From positions 5,445,001 through 5,509,000 of the forward strand of contig NZ_CP070982.1 of assembly GCF_018417595.1 (NCBI RefSeq): 64,000 nt of DNA, written 5' to 3'. Made by a program: the position numbers and the translations under genes. The notes beneath the pieces were generated by a model. It made no database searches. It saw nothing but the letters and a program-made list of their open reading frames with translations, and was not told the DNA's origin. Of this stretch, positions 56,640-64,000 are shown piece by piece; the first letter of the stretch is position 1; each line of letters starts with the position of its first letter. Source of the DNA: Pseudomonas entomophila. Its GTDB lineage: Bacteria > Pseudomonadota > Gammaproteobacteria > Pseudomonadales > Pseudomonadaceae.

Positions 56640-57923
56640 TCACGCCATGCGAACGGCTCCACGCCGTGATTGCTGACCGAAGGTCATCACGCAGTTACGC
56701 CCTGCGCCTTTGGCGCTGTAGAGCGCCTGATCGGCGGACTTGAGCACCTCGTCGGGGTTGCGATGATCGACCTGACGCTCGGCGACACCGATACTGATGG
56801 TTACCGATACCGTGCTGCTGGCCCCGCCCCCTCGGCGCTGGCGGCCGGCAGAATCATCGTTGGGCCGGCTGTTCTGGTCCCGTAACTGGATAGCGTAGTT
56901 GGCGATCATTTCGCGCACCGCTTCCAGGTGGGGAAGGCACTCTTCGGCGGTCTTGCCGGCGAACACCAGGGCGAACTCCTCGCCACCATAGCGGTAGGCA
57001 CGCCCACCTCCGGTGACCTTGGACAAACGGCTGGCGACCAACCGCAACACCTGGTCGCCGACATCGTGGCCGTGGGTGTCGTTGAATTTCTTGAAGTGGT
57101 CGACGTCGGTCATGGCGATCACATAGTTGCGCCCCAGTCGCTGCATGCGCTCGTTCAGCGCACGGCGCCCCGGCAGGCCGGTCAGCTCGTCGCGGAAGGC
57201 CATCTGGTAGGCCTCGTGGGAAACCGCCGCGGCGATCATCAGCATCACCTGGCTGCACATGATGTTAAGGGTGAAGGGCAGGATGAAGGTCTTGGGCAGC
57301 ATCCAGAAGATGCCGATCAGGCCGATGACCTGCGCCGCGTGCAGCGGCCTGGGTTCACGCAGGTACTGCACCACCAGCAGGATGAACACCGCCAGAAACA
57401 GCGGGTAGGCCAGCTGGATCAGGCTCATCCACTGCCCGTGCAACGAAGGCCAGCGGATTTCCGCCAGCCAGCCTAGCAACGCTTCGGGGAAGCTCTGCTC
57501 CAGGGCCACGGCCACACTGCCGACGGCGAACAGCACGGCAAACCGGGCGAGCATGTCCTGGGCCAGGTGGGTGCGCTCCTGCCAGGCGGCATAGAGCCCG
57601 AACAACGCGGGCAACAACAGGCAGACCAGGTGGAAGATCACCGCCGCGTCTTCGCGGACCCGGCCATTGTCACGGTAATAGTCGGTCTGGGTGTCGAGCA
57701 GGAAATAGGCGATATACACCGCCACCATCAGGAACAGCTCGCGCTGGCGGCGGTACACGGCACAGTAGGCGCCACCCAGCAGCAGCACCAAGGTGGGAAG
57801 AACGTTGAACAGCGATGTGAAGAAGACGCTGAGGTCTCTCACATAGGCTGCCGCAAGCCCTGCCAGCAACAGAATCAGCGAAGGCAGGAAATGGCTCGCG
57901 CGTACAGCGGATAGACGAAACAA
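56640..57923 (-). CDS. Membrane-bound GGDEF diguanylate cyclase
   Basis: 427 residues. The N-terminal 240 residues hold about seven hydrophobic helices without a recognised periplasmic sensor domain; the C-terminal GGDEF domain (about 243-420) has an intact active-site motif GGEEF at 313-317 within YRYGGEEFALVF, plus DELTGLPGRRAL and DVDHFKKFNDTHGHDVGD. The RxxD inhibitory site expected just upstream of the motif is absent, so c-di-GMP synthesis should escape product inhibition. TTG start at 57923 after GGAGATTACCC. A Ser/Gly/Arg-rich insert (NDDSAGRQRRGGGASS) lies within the domain. Confidence 0.92.
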   Translation of the reverse strand: MFRLSAVRASHFLPSLILLLAGLAAAYVRDLSVFFTSLFNVLPTLVLLLGGAYCAVYRRQRELFLMVAVYIAYFLLDTQTDYYRDNGRVREDAAVIFHLVCLLLPALFGLYAAWQERTHLAQDMLARFAVLFAVGSVAVALEQSFPEALLGWLAEIRWPSLHGQWMSLIQLAYPLFLAVFILLVVQYLREPRPLHAAQVIGLIGIFWMLPKTFILPFTLNIMCSQVMLMIAAAVSHEAYQMAFRDELTGLPGRRALNERMQRLGRNYVIAMTDVDHFKKFNDTHGHDVGDQVLRLVASRLSKVTGGGRAYRYGGEEFALVFAGKTAEECLPHLEAVREMIANYAIQLRDQNSRPNDDSAGRQRRGGGASSTVSVTISIGVAERQVDHRNPDEVLKSADQALYSAKGAGRNCVMTFGQQSRRGAVRMA

Positions 57924-58096
57924 GGGTAATCTCCGACCCGGCAGATCAATAATGGCATTGTGCCCCTACTTCATCGGCAGTGCACATGAATAGATGAATA
58001 CAGATGCCTGCTTTAACGGCAGATCAGGGGCGAAGCTTGAGACTTTCTCGTTACTGGATGCGACACCCGGTCGGATTTTTCCTGTTTGCGCGGTTC
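57924..58096. other. Gene-free stretch upstream of the GGDEF gene
   Basis: Part of a 317-base intergenic region (57924-58240) that also contains a REP pair and a terminator. It should hold the GGDEF promoter, but no clear motif was identified. Confidence 0.5.
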
Positions 58097-58170
58097 CTGT
58101 AGGAGCGGATTTATCCGCGAATGGGTCGGTGCACCCACCGCCCCCATCGCGGCTGAAGCCGCTCCTACAG
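58097..58170. repeat. REP inverted pair (mixed GGATTTATCC and TGAAGCCGCTCC copies)
   Basis: CTGTAGGAGCGGATTTATCCGCGA faces TCGCGGCTGAAGCCGCTCCTACAG: the two copies belong to different subtypes but share the GTAGGAGCGG core. Confidence 0.85.
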
Positions 58171-58186
58171 GGATCGTGTCTTGGGC

Positions 58187-58220
58187 AAAAAAAAACCGCC
58201 TGCCGGTGAGGGCAGGCGGT
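58187..58220 (-). terminator. Intrinsic terminator after the second acyl-CoA dehydrogenase gene
   Basis: ACCGCCTGCC-N6-GGCAGGCGGT stem (58195-58220); read on the minus strand it is followed by nine T (58187-58195). Confidence 0.93.
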
Positions 58221-58240
58221 TTCGCGTACAACCCGCAGGC

Positions 58241-60046
58241 TTAGATGGACAGACCGAAGTCTTCTTCCTTCATCGCCATCAGGTTGTCTGCGCCGGACAG
58301 GATCGCCGCCACGTGCGAGCGGGTGCGCGGCAGGATGCGCTGGAAGTAGAAGCGCGCGGTCTGCAGCTTGGCGGTGTAGAACGCCTCTTCGCTGGTGCCG
58401 GCAGCCAGTTTCTCGGCAGCCAGGCGGGCGATGTCGGCCCAGAAGTAGGCCAGGCACGCATAGCCGGAGTACATCAGGTAATCCACCGAAGCGGCGCCCA
58501 CTTCCTCGCGGTCCTTCATGGCGGCCATGCCGATCTTCATGGTCAGCTCGCCCCACTCCTTGTTGATCGCCGCCAGTGGCTCGACGAACTCCTTGGTGGC
58601 GGCATTGCCCTCCTGCCCTTGGCAGAACTTGTGGACGATCTTGGTGAAGCCCTTGAGTGCCTCGCCCTGGGTCATCAGCACTTTACGGCCGAGCAGGTCG
58701 AGGGCCTGGATGCCGGTGGTGCCTTCGTACAGCATCGAGATACGGCTGTCGCGTACGTTCTGCTCCATGCCCCACTCGGCGATGAAGCCGTGGCCACCGT
58801 AGATCTGCACGCCGTGGTTGGCGGCCTCGAAGCCGACTTCGGTCATGAACGCCTTGGCGATCGGAGTGAGGAAGGCCAGCAGGGCGTCGGCCTTCTTGCG
58901 CTCTTCCTCGTCCTGGCTGTACTTGACGATATCCACTTGCTTGGCGGTGAAGTAGACCATGGCACGGTTGCCTTCGGCGAAGGCCTTCATGGTCAGCAGC
59001 ATGCGACGCACGTCCGGGTGGACGATGATCGGGTCAGCGGCCTTTTCCGGCGCTTTCGGGCCAGTCAGGGAGCGCATCTGCAGGCGGTCACGGGCGTACT
59101 TCAGGCCACCCTGGAACGCCACTTCGGCGTGGGCCAAGCCCTGCAGGGCGGTACCCAGGCGGGCAGTGTTCATGAAGGTGAACATGCAGTTCAGGCCCTT
59201 GTTGGCCGGGCCGATCAGGTAGCCGGTGGCAGCGTCGAAGTTCATCACGCAGGTGGCGTTGCCGTGGATGCCCATCTTGTGTTCCAGGGAGCCGCAGCTC
59301 ACACCGTTGCGCTCACCCACGCCGCCTTCGGCGTTCGGCAGGAACTTCGGCACGATGAACAGCGAGATACCCTTGGTGCCGGCCGGTGCGTCGGGCAGGC
59401 GGGCCAGGACGATATGGACGATGTTGTCGGCCATGTCGTGCTCACCGGCCGAGATGAAGATCTTGGTGCCGGAAACTTTATAGCTGCCATCGGCCTGAGG
59501 TTCGGCCTTGGTGCGCAGCATGCCGAGGTCGGTGCCACAGTGCGGCTCGGTCAGGCACATGGTGCCGGTCCACTCGCCGGACACCAGCTTGGTCAGGTAG
59601 GTCTCTTGCTGCTCGGGAGTGCCGTGCTCGGAGATGGTGTTCATGGCACCGTGAGACAGGCCTGGGTACATGCCCCACGACCAGTTCGATTCGCCGACCA
59701 TTTCGCTGAGCGTGAGGCCCAGCGACTCGGGCAGGCCCTGACCGCCATGGGCGACGTCATGAGCCAGGCTCGGCCAGCCACCTTCGACGAATTGCTCGTA
59801 GGCTTGCTTGAAGCCGGTCGGGGTTTTCACGCCCGATTCGCTCCAGGTGCAGCCTTCCAGGTCGCCGACGCGGTTCAGCGGTGCCAGCACCTGCTCACAG
59901 AATTTCGCGCCTTCTTCCAGGATCGCGTTGACCATGTCCGGCGTCGCGTCCTGGCAGCCCGGCAGGCTCTGATAGTGCGCCTCATAGCCGAGCAGTTCGT
60001 CGCGGACGAAGCGGATATCACGCAAGGGGGCTTTGTAATCAGGCAT
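58241..60046 (-). CDS. FadE-type acyl-CoA dehydrogenase, PsrA-type operators upstream
   Basis: 601-residue acyl-CoA dehydrogenase, paralogue of the gene at 54738-56516. Motifs: MCLTEPHCGTDLGMLRTKAEPQADGSYKVSGTKIFISAGEHD, KGISLFIVPKFL, CVMNFDAATGYLIG and YEGTTGIQALDLLGRKVL. It catalyses FAD-dependent dehydrogenation of acyl-CoA in beta-oxidation, the route that also supplies PHA precursors. Two tandem PsrA-like sites lie 71-97 bases upstream, pointing to control by long-chain fatty acids. Strong terminator downstream. Confidence 0.95.
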   Translation of the reverse strand: MPDYKAPLRDIRFVRDELLGYEAHYQSLPGCQDATPDMVNAILEEGAKFCEQVLAPLNRVGDLEGCTWSESGVKTPTGFKQAYEQFVEGGWPSLAHDVAHGGQGLPESLGLTLSEMVGESNWSWGMYPGLSHGAMNTISEHGTPEQQETYLTKLVSGEWTGTMCLTEPHCGTDLGMLRTKAEPQADGSYKVSGTKIFISAGEHDMADNIVHIVLARLPDAPAGTKGISLFIVPKFLPNAEGGVGERNGVSCGSLEHKMGIHGNATCVMNFDAATGYLIGPANKGLNCMFTFMNTARLGTALQGLAHAEVAFQGGLKYARDRLQMRSLTGPKAPEKAADPIIVHPDVRRMLLTMKAFAEGNRAMVYFTAKQVDIVKYSQDEEERKKADALLAFLTPIAKAFMTEVGFEAANHGVQIYGGHGFIAEWGMEQNVRDSRISMLYEGTTGIQALDLLGRKVLMTQGEALKGFTKIVHKFCQGQEGNAATKEFVEPLAAINKEWGELTMKIGMAAMKDREEVGAASVDYLMYSGYACLAYFWADIARLAAEKLAAGTSEEAFYTAKLQTARFYFQRILPRTRSHVAAILSGADNLMAMKEEDFGLSI

Positions 60047-60116
60047 TGCGATGAACCTCTGTGATGAGTTCGGTGGGGAGACCGCGGATACCGACCAGCT
60101 CTTGGCGGCTTTCGGT

Positions 60117-60143
60117 CAAACAGTTGTTTGAAACTTACGTTTA
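60117..60143. promoter_or_regulatory. Tandem PsrA-type operators
   Basis: CAAAC-AGTT-GTTTG (60117-60130) fits the PsrA consensus (G/C)AAAC-N2-4-GTTT(G/C) completely; GAAAC-TTAC-GTTTA (60130-60143) shares one base with it and misses only the last position. Placed before the second acyl-CoA dehydrogenase gene. Confidence 0.8.
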
Positions 60144-60221
60144 GGTGGCGCCAATGTCAAGAAGGCACCATAGTGCCATTTCAGTCGCCGAACACGGCAT
60201 TTACGCCAAGCTCACTTGAAT

Positions 60222-60292
60222 GCATCGCGGGGCAAGCCTGCTCCCACGCAATCACCGCTCAGCGGGGCATGGAAGCGGGCTTGCCCCGCAAT
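60222..60292. repeat. REP inverted pair (GCGGGGCAAGCCCGCTCCCACG type, diverged)
   Basis: GCATCGCGGGGCAAGCCTGCTC and GAAGCGGGCTTGCCCCGCAATG face each other with several substitutions, between the small flagellar-rod-like gene and the dehydrogenase promoter. Confidence 0.82.
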
Positions 60293-60318
60293 GGTGTAGC
60301 CGGATGTGATTCAGCGGG

Positions 60319-60618
60319 TCAGGCGTAGGTGTCGATGAAACGACCGAGCATTTCGTCCGAAGCCTTGGCGACTTTCACGCCCAGTTCGACCTCGTGCTTG
60401 CCCAGCGCCAGTTGCACGGTGCTGGTGGCCAGGTCCAACTGCTGGCTGCGATCGACGCCGCGCAGGCGTTCGGCCTGGAATTGGCTGGACTGGCCGCTTT
60501 CCTCGCCGCGCTCGGTCGCGCCATTGGCGATCTGCTGGGCAGCCTGGTCGACGCGGTTCTGCCCGTTTTGGATGGCGCCAAGGCCCGCGTAGAAGGCGGA
60601 GCTCGCATTGATTTCCAT
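60319..60618 (-). CDS. Small protein with flagellar rod/hook-like N-terminus
   Basis: 99 residues, no signal peptide or membrane helix. The first 35 residues (INASSAFYAGLGAIQNGQNRVDQAAQQIAN) resemble the N-terminal helix of flagellar rod/hook proteins (SGLxAxxxxxxxxxxNIAN pattern), and the C-terminal part (STVQLALGKHEVELGVKVAKASDEMLGRFIDTY) resembles their C-terminal helix, with the middle reduced to a short loop. It therefore looks like a miniaturised axial-protein fold. A conserved gene of this kind sits beside bioD in pseudomonads by my recollection. Function unknown. Confidence 0.75.
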   Translation of the reverse strand: MEINASSAFYAGLGAIQNGQNRVDQAAQQIANGATERGEESGQSSQFQAERLRGVDRSQQLDLATSTVQLALGKHEVELGVKVAKASDEMLGRFIDTYA

Positions 60619-60750
60619 GTCAGGACTCCATGACGCTGGATAGTGAACAGGCCTTATTAAAGCAGCACATCAGGTAAAAGGCCCGTTTAAATCACTAATA
60701 GCCTAGTGCCATCCAATAGAGCCCGGCGATCTGGATTCGCGCAGGGAACC

Positions 60751-60835
60751 GTAGGAGCGGCTTTAGCCGCGATGCAGGCGACGCGGTGCCTGGCACCCGC
60801 TTTGCGGGTGATCGCGGCTAAAGCCGCTCCTACAG
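60751..60835. repeat. REP inverted pair (TAAAGCCGCTCCTACAG type) after bioD
   Basis: GTAGGAGCGGCTTTAGCCGCGAT and ATCGCGGCTAAAGCCGCTCC pair over 23 bases, with an inner GCACCCGC/GCGGGTG hairpin. It follows the bioD stop and separates bioD from the small rod-like gene. Confidence 0.92.
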
Positions 60836-60858
60836 AGGTCGCGCCAAATCAGACCACA

Positions 60859-61539
60859 CTAGTCCAGCAAGTCCAGTTGCAAGTGCTCGGCGACCGCATC
60901 CGCCCCCGCTTGCTTGAGCCAGGGGACACGCCCGAGGCATGGCGCCGGCAAGCGCTCGGCCAGGCTGGAGAGGTTCTCTTCCAGGCGCGATGTGCGCGGA
61001 TCGACGATGTTCGCCACCCAACCAGCCAGTTGCAGCCCATCCAGGGCGATGGCCTCGGCACTGAGCAAGGCATGGTTGATACAACCAAGGCGCACACCGA
61101 CCACCAGGATCACCGGTAGCTTCAGGGCAATGGCCAGGTCGGAAAGGTTGGCCGTGTCGGACAGTGGCACCCGCCATCCCCCTGCCCCTTCGATCAACGT
61201 GAAGTCGGCACCTTGGGCGAGCACGTGGCGCATGGCATCACTCAAGGTCGACACGTTCAATGCCACCCCTGCCTCACGTGCCGCCACGTGCGGGGCGATG
61301 GCAGGCTCGAAGGCGAACGGATTGACCGCTTCGTAAGGCAGTTTGATCGAACTCTCGTCGATCAAGGCCAGGGCATCACTGTTACGCAACTCCTTGCCGG
61401 AAACCGCGCAGCCGGAAGCCACGGGCTTGGCCGCCAGGGTGCTCAAGCCCTGCTGCCGCGCCGCGCGCAGCAGGCCGGCGGCGATGGTGGTCTTGCCCAC
61501 GTCGGTGTCGGTGCCAGCGATGAAATAGGCCTGGCTCAT
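60859..61539 (-). CDS. bioD: Dethiobiotin synthetase BioD
   Basis: ATP-dependent closure of the ureido ring in biotin synthesis (DAPA plus CO2 to dethiobiotin). 226 residues. P-loop GTDTDVGKTT at residues 8-17, KPVASGC, VEGAGGW-like IEGAGGWRVPL. The ATG at 61539 matches the family; an upstream extension of the frame overlaps bioC. One base separates it from bioC. Last gene of bioF-bioH-bioC-bioD in this window. Confidence 0.97.
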   Translation of the reverse strand: MSQAYFIAGTDTDVGKTTIAAGLLRAARQQGLSTLAAKPVASGCAVSGKELRNSDALALIDESSIKLPYEAVNPFAFEPAIAPHVAAREAGVALNVSTLSDAMRHVLAQGADFTLIEGAGGWRVPLSDTANLSDLAIALKLPVILVVGVRLGCINHALLSAEAIALDGLQLAGWVANIVDPRTSRLEENLSSLAERLPAPCLGRVPWLKQAGADAVAEHLQLDLLD

Positions 61540-61540
61540 G

Positions 61541-62365
61541 CTACTGCTCCTGCGCCATGGGTTTGCGCAACACACCATAGACCACCTGGTAGGTGGCCGG
61601 CAGGCCCTGCGGCTGACGGAACTGCTCGTAGGCCTGCAACAGGCCCTGCATCCGCGCCCGGCCAGTGAGCCCGGAAGGACGCCCCGGATTGAGGTTGTGG
61701 GCACCCAACGCCTTGAGCTCGTGGGTCAGGCTGCGCACGTCCGGGTAGTGGAGGACATGGGGACGACGCTCCAGGTCGAGCAGTTGCAGGCCACTTTCGC
61801 CGCACAGCCGCTGATAGTCCTCGAAACGGCGGAACCGGTTGACGTGCACCATGCCGTCCACTGCCTGCCAACTGGCGCGCAACTCTTCCAATGTGCCCAC
61901 GCACAAGCTGCTGAATGCCAGTACACCGCCTGGGCGCAGGACCCGCCGCGCCTCATCGAGCACGCTGGCGAACTGGCCGCACCACTGCACCGCCAGGCTG
62001 CTGAACAACAGGTCGACACTGGCGTCGCGCAACGGCAGGCGCTCGGCATCGCCCGCCACATGGTGGAGCGCGCCCCCCTGCTCGCGGGCATGGCGCAGCA
62101 TGCCCTCGGCGATGTCCAGGGCCACACCGTTCGCATGGCTGAAACGCTCGGCCAATACCCGGCTGAAATGCCCGGTGCCACTGCCCATGTCGAGCCAGCG
62201 CGCAGGCGCCAGGCCGTCGGGCAGTTTGTCCAGCAAGGCAACACCGACCGCGCGCTGCAGGGCCGCGACACTGTCGTAGCTGGCCGCCGCGCGGGAGAAC
62301 GAAGCCGCCACCTGGCGCTTGTCCGGCAGGGCGCCGGGCAGGGTTGGGTGGGAAAGGTCAGTCAT
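61541..62365 (-). CDS. bioC: Malonyl-ACP O-methyltransferase BioC
   Basis: SAM-dependent methyltransferase that caps malonyl-ACP so that fatty-acid synthase can make the pimeloyl chain. 274 residues. The N-terminal [17 protein letters not shown] and SAM motif [19 protein letters not shown] with FSSLAVQWC are BioC signatures. ATG 62365 follows GAGAGTGGC; an in-frame ATG 12 bases earlier lacks a suitable site. Its start lies within the bioH 3' end (8-base overlap). Confidence 0.96.
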   Translation of the reverse strand: MTDLSHPTLPGALPDKRQVAASFSRAAASYDSVAALQRAVGVALLDKLPDGLAPARWLDMGSGTGHFSRVLAERFSHANGVALDIAEGMLRHAREQGGALHHVAGDAERLPLRDASVDLLFSSLAVQWCGQFASVLDEARRVLRPGGVLAFSSLCVGTLEELRASWQAVDGMVHVNRFRRFEDYQRLCGESGLQLLDLERRPHVLHYPDVRSLTHELKALGAHNLNPGRPSGLTGRARMQGLLQAYEQFRQPQGLPATYQVVYGVLRKPMAQEQ

Positions 62366-63089
62366 CGCCACTCTCATGCAGGAAACTCTTGATGCCCGCC
62401 GCCAGTTCCTGTGGGTATTCCAGCAGGAAGGCGTGGGAACTGTCTTCGACCAAGCCGACTTCCACGTCCGGCAACAGGTCGCTCAGGGCCTTGGCCGCAT
62501 CGGCCGGCACCAGTGCGTCACTGCCGGCGAACAGGTGCAACTGCGGGCCGCCGTATTGCTCCAGCGCGGCGCGGGTGTCCAGCTTGGCCAGCACTTCGAG
62601 GCCGTTGGCCAGGTACAACGGGTCGGTGTCCGGCACCCCCACGCCGAGCTGGCGCAGCAAGGTACGCGGCTGCTGGGCGCCGTCGCTGCACAGGGTGCGG
62701 AAGCGCTTGAGGGTGACCTGGGTATGACTGCGGCAACCATCCAGGAAGGTACCGAAGGTGTCCGGCGCCATCCCGTGGGGCCAGTCGGGGCGGGCCACGA
62801 AGCAAGGATTGCTGGCCAGGGTCAGCAGCCCGCAGCAATGGTCGCCGCGTTTATGCGCCAGCAGGCTGGCGAGCATGCCTCCCAGTGACCAGCCACCCAG
62901 CCACACGTCGGTGGGCAATTTACGGTCGAGATGATCGACCCAGGCCTGGACATCGCTGTCGGCCAGCTCCGGCAGCGGCATCAGCTCGACCTGCAGGCGT
63001 GAATCCTGGGCCCGCAGGCTGGCGGCCAGTGGCTCCAGGGACGCGGTGCCCAGGCCCCAGCCGGGCAGGAGGATCAGTCGGTTACGCAT
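62358..63089 (-). CDS. bioH: Pimeloyl-ACP methyl ester carboxylesterase BioH
   Basis: Alpha/beta hydrolase that demethylates pimeloyl-ACP methyl ester and so ends chain elongation. 243 residues. N-terminal [18 protein letters not shown], nucleophile box GGWSLGG with Ser68, [13 protein letters not shown] with the catalytic aspartate, and [12 protein letters not shown] with the catalytic histidine. ATG 63089 is chosen by homology and overlaps the bioF end by 8 bases. Confidence 0.96.
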   Translation of the reverse strand: MRNRLILLPGWGLGTASLEPLAASLRAQDSRLQVELMPLPELADSDVQAWVDHLDRKLPTDVWLGGWSLGGMLASLLAHKRGDHCCGLLTLASNPCFVARPDWPHGMAPDTFGTFLDGCRSHTQVTLKRFRTLCSDGAQQPRTLLRQLGVGVPDTDPLYLANGLEVLAKLDTRAALEQYGGPQLHLFAGSDALVPADAAKALSDLLPDVEVGLVEDSSHAFLLEYPQELAAGIKSFLHESGDD

Positions 63090-64000
63090 CGGCGGACTCC
63101 AGCTGTGGATAACAATCGGCCAATGCATTCAACAATAGCTGGACCTGGGCCTCGCTGTGGGCCGCACTCAGGGTCACGCGCAAGCGTGCACTGCCTGCAG
63201 GCACGGTGGGTGGGCGGATCGCGGTGACCAGCAAGCCGCGCTCGTGCAGTTTGCGCGACAGCGCCATGGCGCGCCCCGCATCGCCGATCAGAATCGGCTG
63301 GATCGCCGTGTGACTGTCCATCAGGGTCAAGCCGATCTGCCGTGCGCCCTCGCGGAACTGGCGGATCAACGCAGCCAGATGCTGCCGTCGCCAGGTGTCG
63401 TTGCGCAGCAGCTGCAGCGCCTTGAGCGTCGCGCAAGCCAGCGCAGGCGGCTGGCTGGTGGTGTAGATGTAGGGCCGGGCAAACTGCACCAGCGCCTCGA
63501 TCAGCTCCTCACTGCCGGCGACGAAGGCGCCGGAAGTGCCACAAGCCTTGCCCAGGGTGCCGATCAGCACCGGCACGTCATCGACGCCCAGGCCAAAATG
63601 CTCGACCAGGCCACCGCCATTGGTGCCCAGCGTGCCCAGGCCATGGGCGTCGTCGACCATCAGCCAGGCGCCACGGGCACGTGCCACCCTGGCCAGTGCC
63701 GGCAGGTCGGCACAGTCACCATCCATGCTGAACACGCCATCGGTGACCACCAGTGTATTGCCGGTGGCTTTCTCCAGGCGGCTGGCGAGGCTCGCGGGAT
63801 CGTTGTGCAGGTAACGGCTGAAGCGGGCGCCGCTGAGCAGGCCACCGTCGAGCAGCGAAGCGTGGTTGAGGCGGTCCTGCAGCACCGTGTCGCCCTGCCC
63901 CACCAGCGCGGTGATGGCACCGAGATTGGCCATGTAGCCGGTGGAGAACAGCAGCGCACGCGGGCGCCCGGTCAGCTCGGCAAGCGCCTCCTCGACCTGA
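63082..64000 (-). CDS. bioF: 8-amino-7-oxononanoate synthase BioF (N-terminus outside window)
   Basis: PLP-dependent condensation of pimeloyl thioester with alanine, the first ring-assembly step of biotin. About 306 C-terminal residues are present of roughly 390. Visible are [48 protein letters not shown] (PLP-pyridine aspartate) and the PLP lysine in [16 protein letters not shown]. The frame is open to the right edge, so the 5' end is cut by the window only. Confidence 0.96.
   Translation of the reverse strand, partial: QVEEALAELTGRPRALLFSTGYMANLGAITALVGQGDTVLQDRLNHASLLDGGLLSGARFSRYLHNDPASLASRLEKATGNTLVVTDGVFSMDGDCADLPALARVARARGAWLMVDDAHGLGTLGTNGGGLVEHFGLGVDDVPVLIGTLGKACGTSGAFVAGSEELIEALVQFARPYIYTTSQPPALACATLKALQLLRNDTWRRQHLAALIRQFREGARQIGLTLMDSHTAIQPILIGDAGRAMALSRKLHERGLLVTAIRPPTVPAGSARLRVTLSAAHSEAQVQLLLNALADCYPQLESADA

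Overview
The window comes from a fluorescent Pseudomonas of the P. putida group. The evidence is high GC, a complete medium-chain-length PHA cluster (phaC1-phaZ-phaC2-phaD with convergent phaI-phaF), the five-step hut pathway with HutF and HutG, P. putida-like protein lengths (PhaZ 283, HutH 510, HutU 557, BioD 226 residues), and many dispersed REP inverted pairs. Both window edges cut genes: hslU on the left lacks its N-terminal part and bioF on the right lacks its N-terminal part.

Layout. 1-8.4 kb: end of hslU, a DUF971 gene and the PHA locus (two class II synthases, the depolymerase, the TetR-type regulator PhaD, the phasins PhaF and PhaI, and a PHA-system protein). 8.5-14.6 kb: a forward run of ubiE-ubiJ-ubiB, hisI-hisE, tatA-tatB-tatC and rsmE, with frequent start/stop overlaps. 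14.7-18.8 kb: two HBM-type chemoreceptors in tandem, the first behind a good FliA-type promoter. 18.9-21.7 kb: a polar amino-acid ABC importer on the minus strand. 21.9-26.2 kb: opgG-opgH for periplasmic glucans. 26.5-27.9 kb: dtd and pip. 28.0-33.6 kb: a single 1857-residue gene for a predicted secreted toxin/effector with an N-terminal dermonecrotic-toxin-like region, two leucine-rich-repeat blocks and a C-terminal NEL (IpaH/SspH-type) E3 ubiquitin ligase domain. 33.7-43.6 kb: histidine utilisation, hutG, hutI, a permease, hutH, hutU, hutD and hutC on the minus strand and hutF divergent, with two HutC-type operators. 43.7-51 kb: a lipocalin, a small lipoprotein, a dCache amino-acid-type chemoreceptor, DUF924, fbp and glgP. 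51.2-54.4 kb: a cysteine-cluster protein, a Pmp3-like peptide, a class III aminotransferase and a divergent LysR regulator. 54.7-60.0 kb: two FadE-type acyl-CoA dehydrogenases flanking a membrane GGDEF protein, with tandem PsrA-type sites upstream of the second dehydrogenase. 60.3-64 kb: a small flagellar-rod-like protein and bioD-bioC-bioH-bioF.

How it works together. Carbon storage and fatty-acid metabolism (PHA cycle, FadE enzymes), histidine and amino-acid acquisition (hut, ABC importer), sensing (three chemoreceptors, GGDEF) and envelope biology (Tat, OpgGH) are ordinary core functions. The element that stands out is the NEL-ligase gene, standing alone between pip and the hut cluster. 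From memory, pip and hut are adjacent in P. putida KT2440, so it looks like an accessory insertion with a predicted eukaryotic target. No tRNA, rRNA, CRISPR array, insertion sequence or phage gene was recognised.
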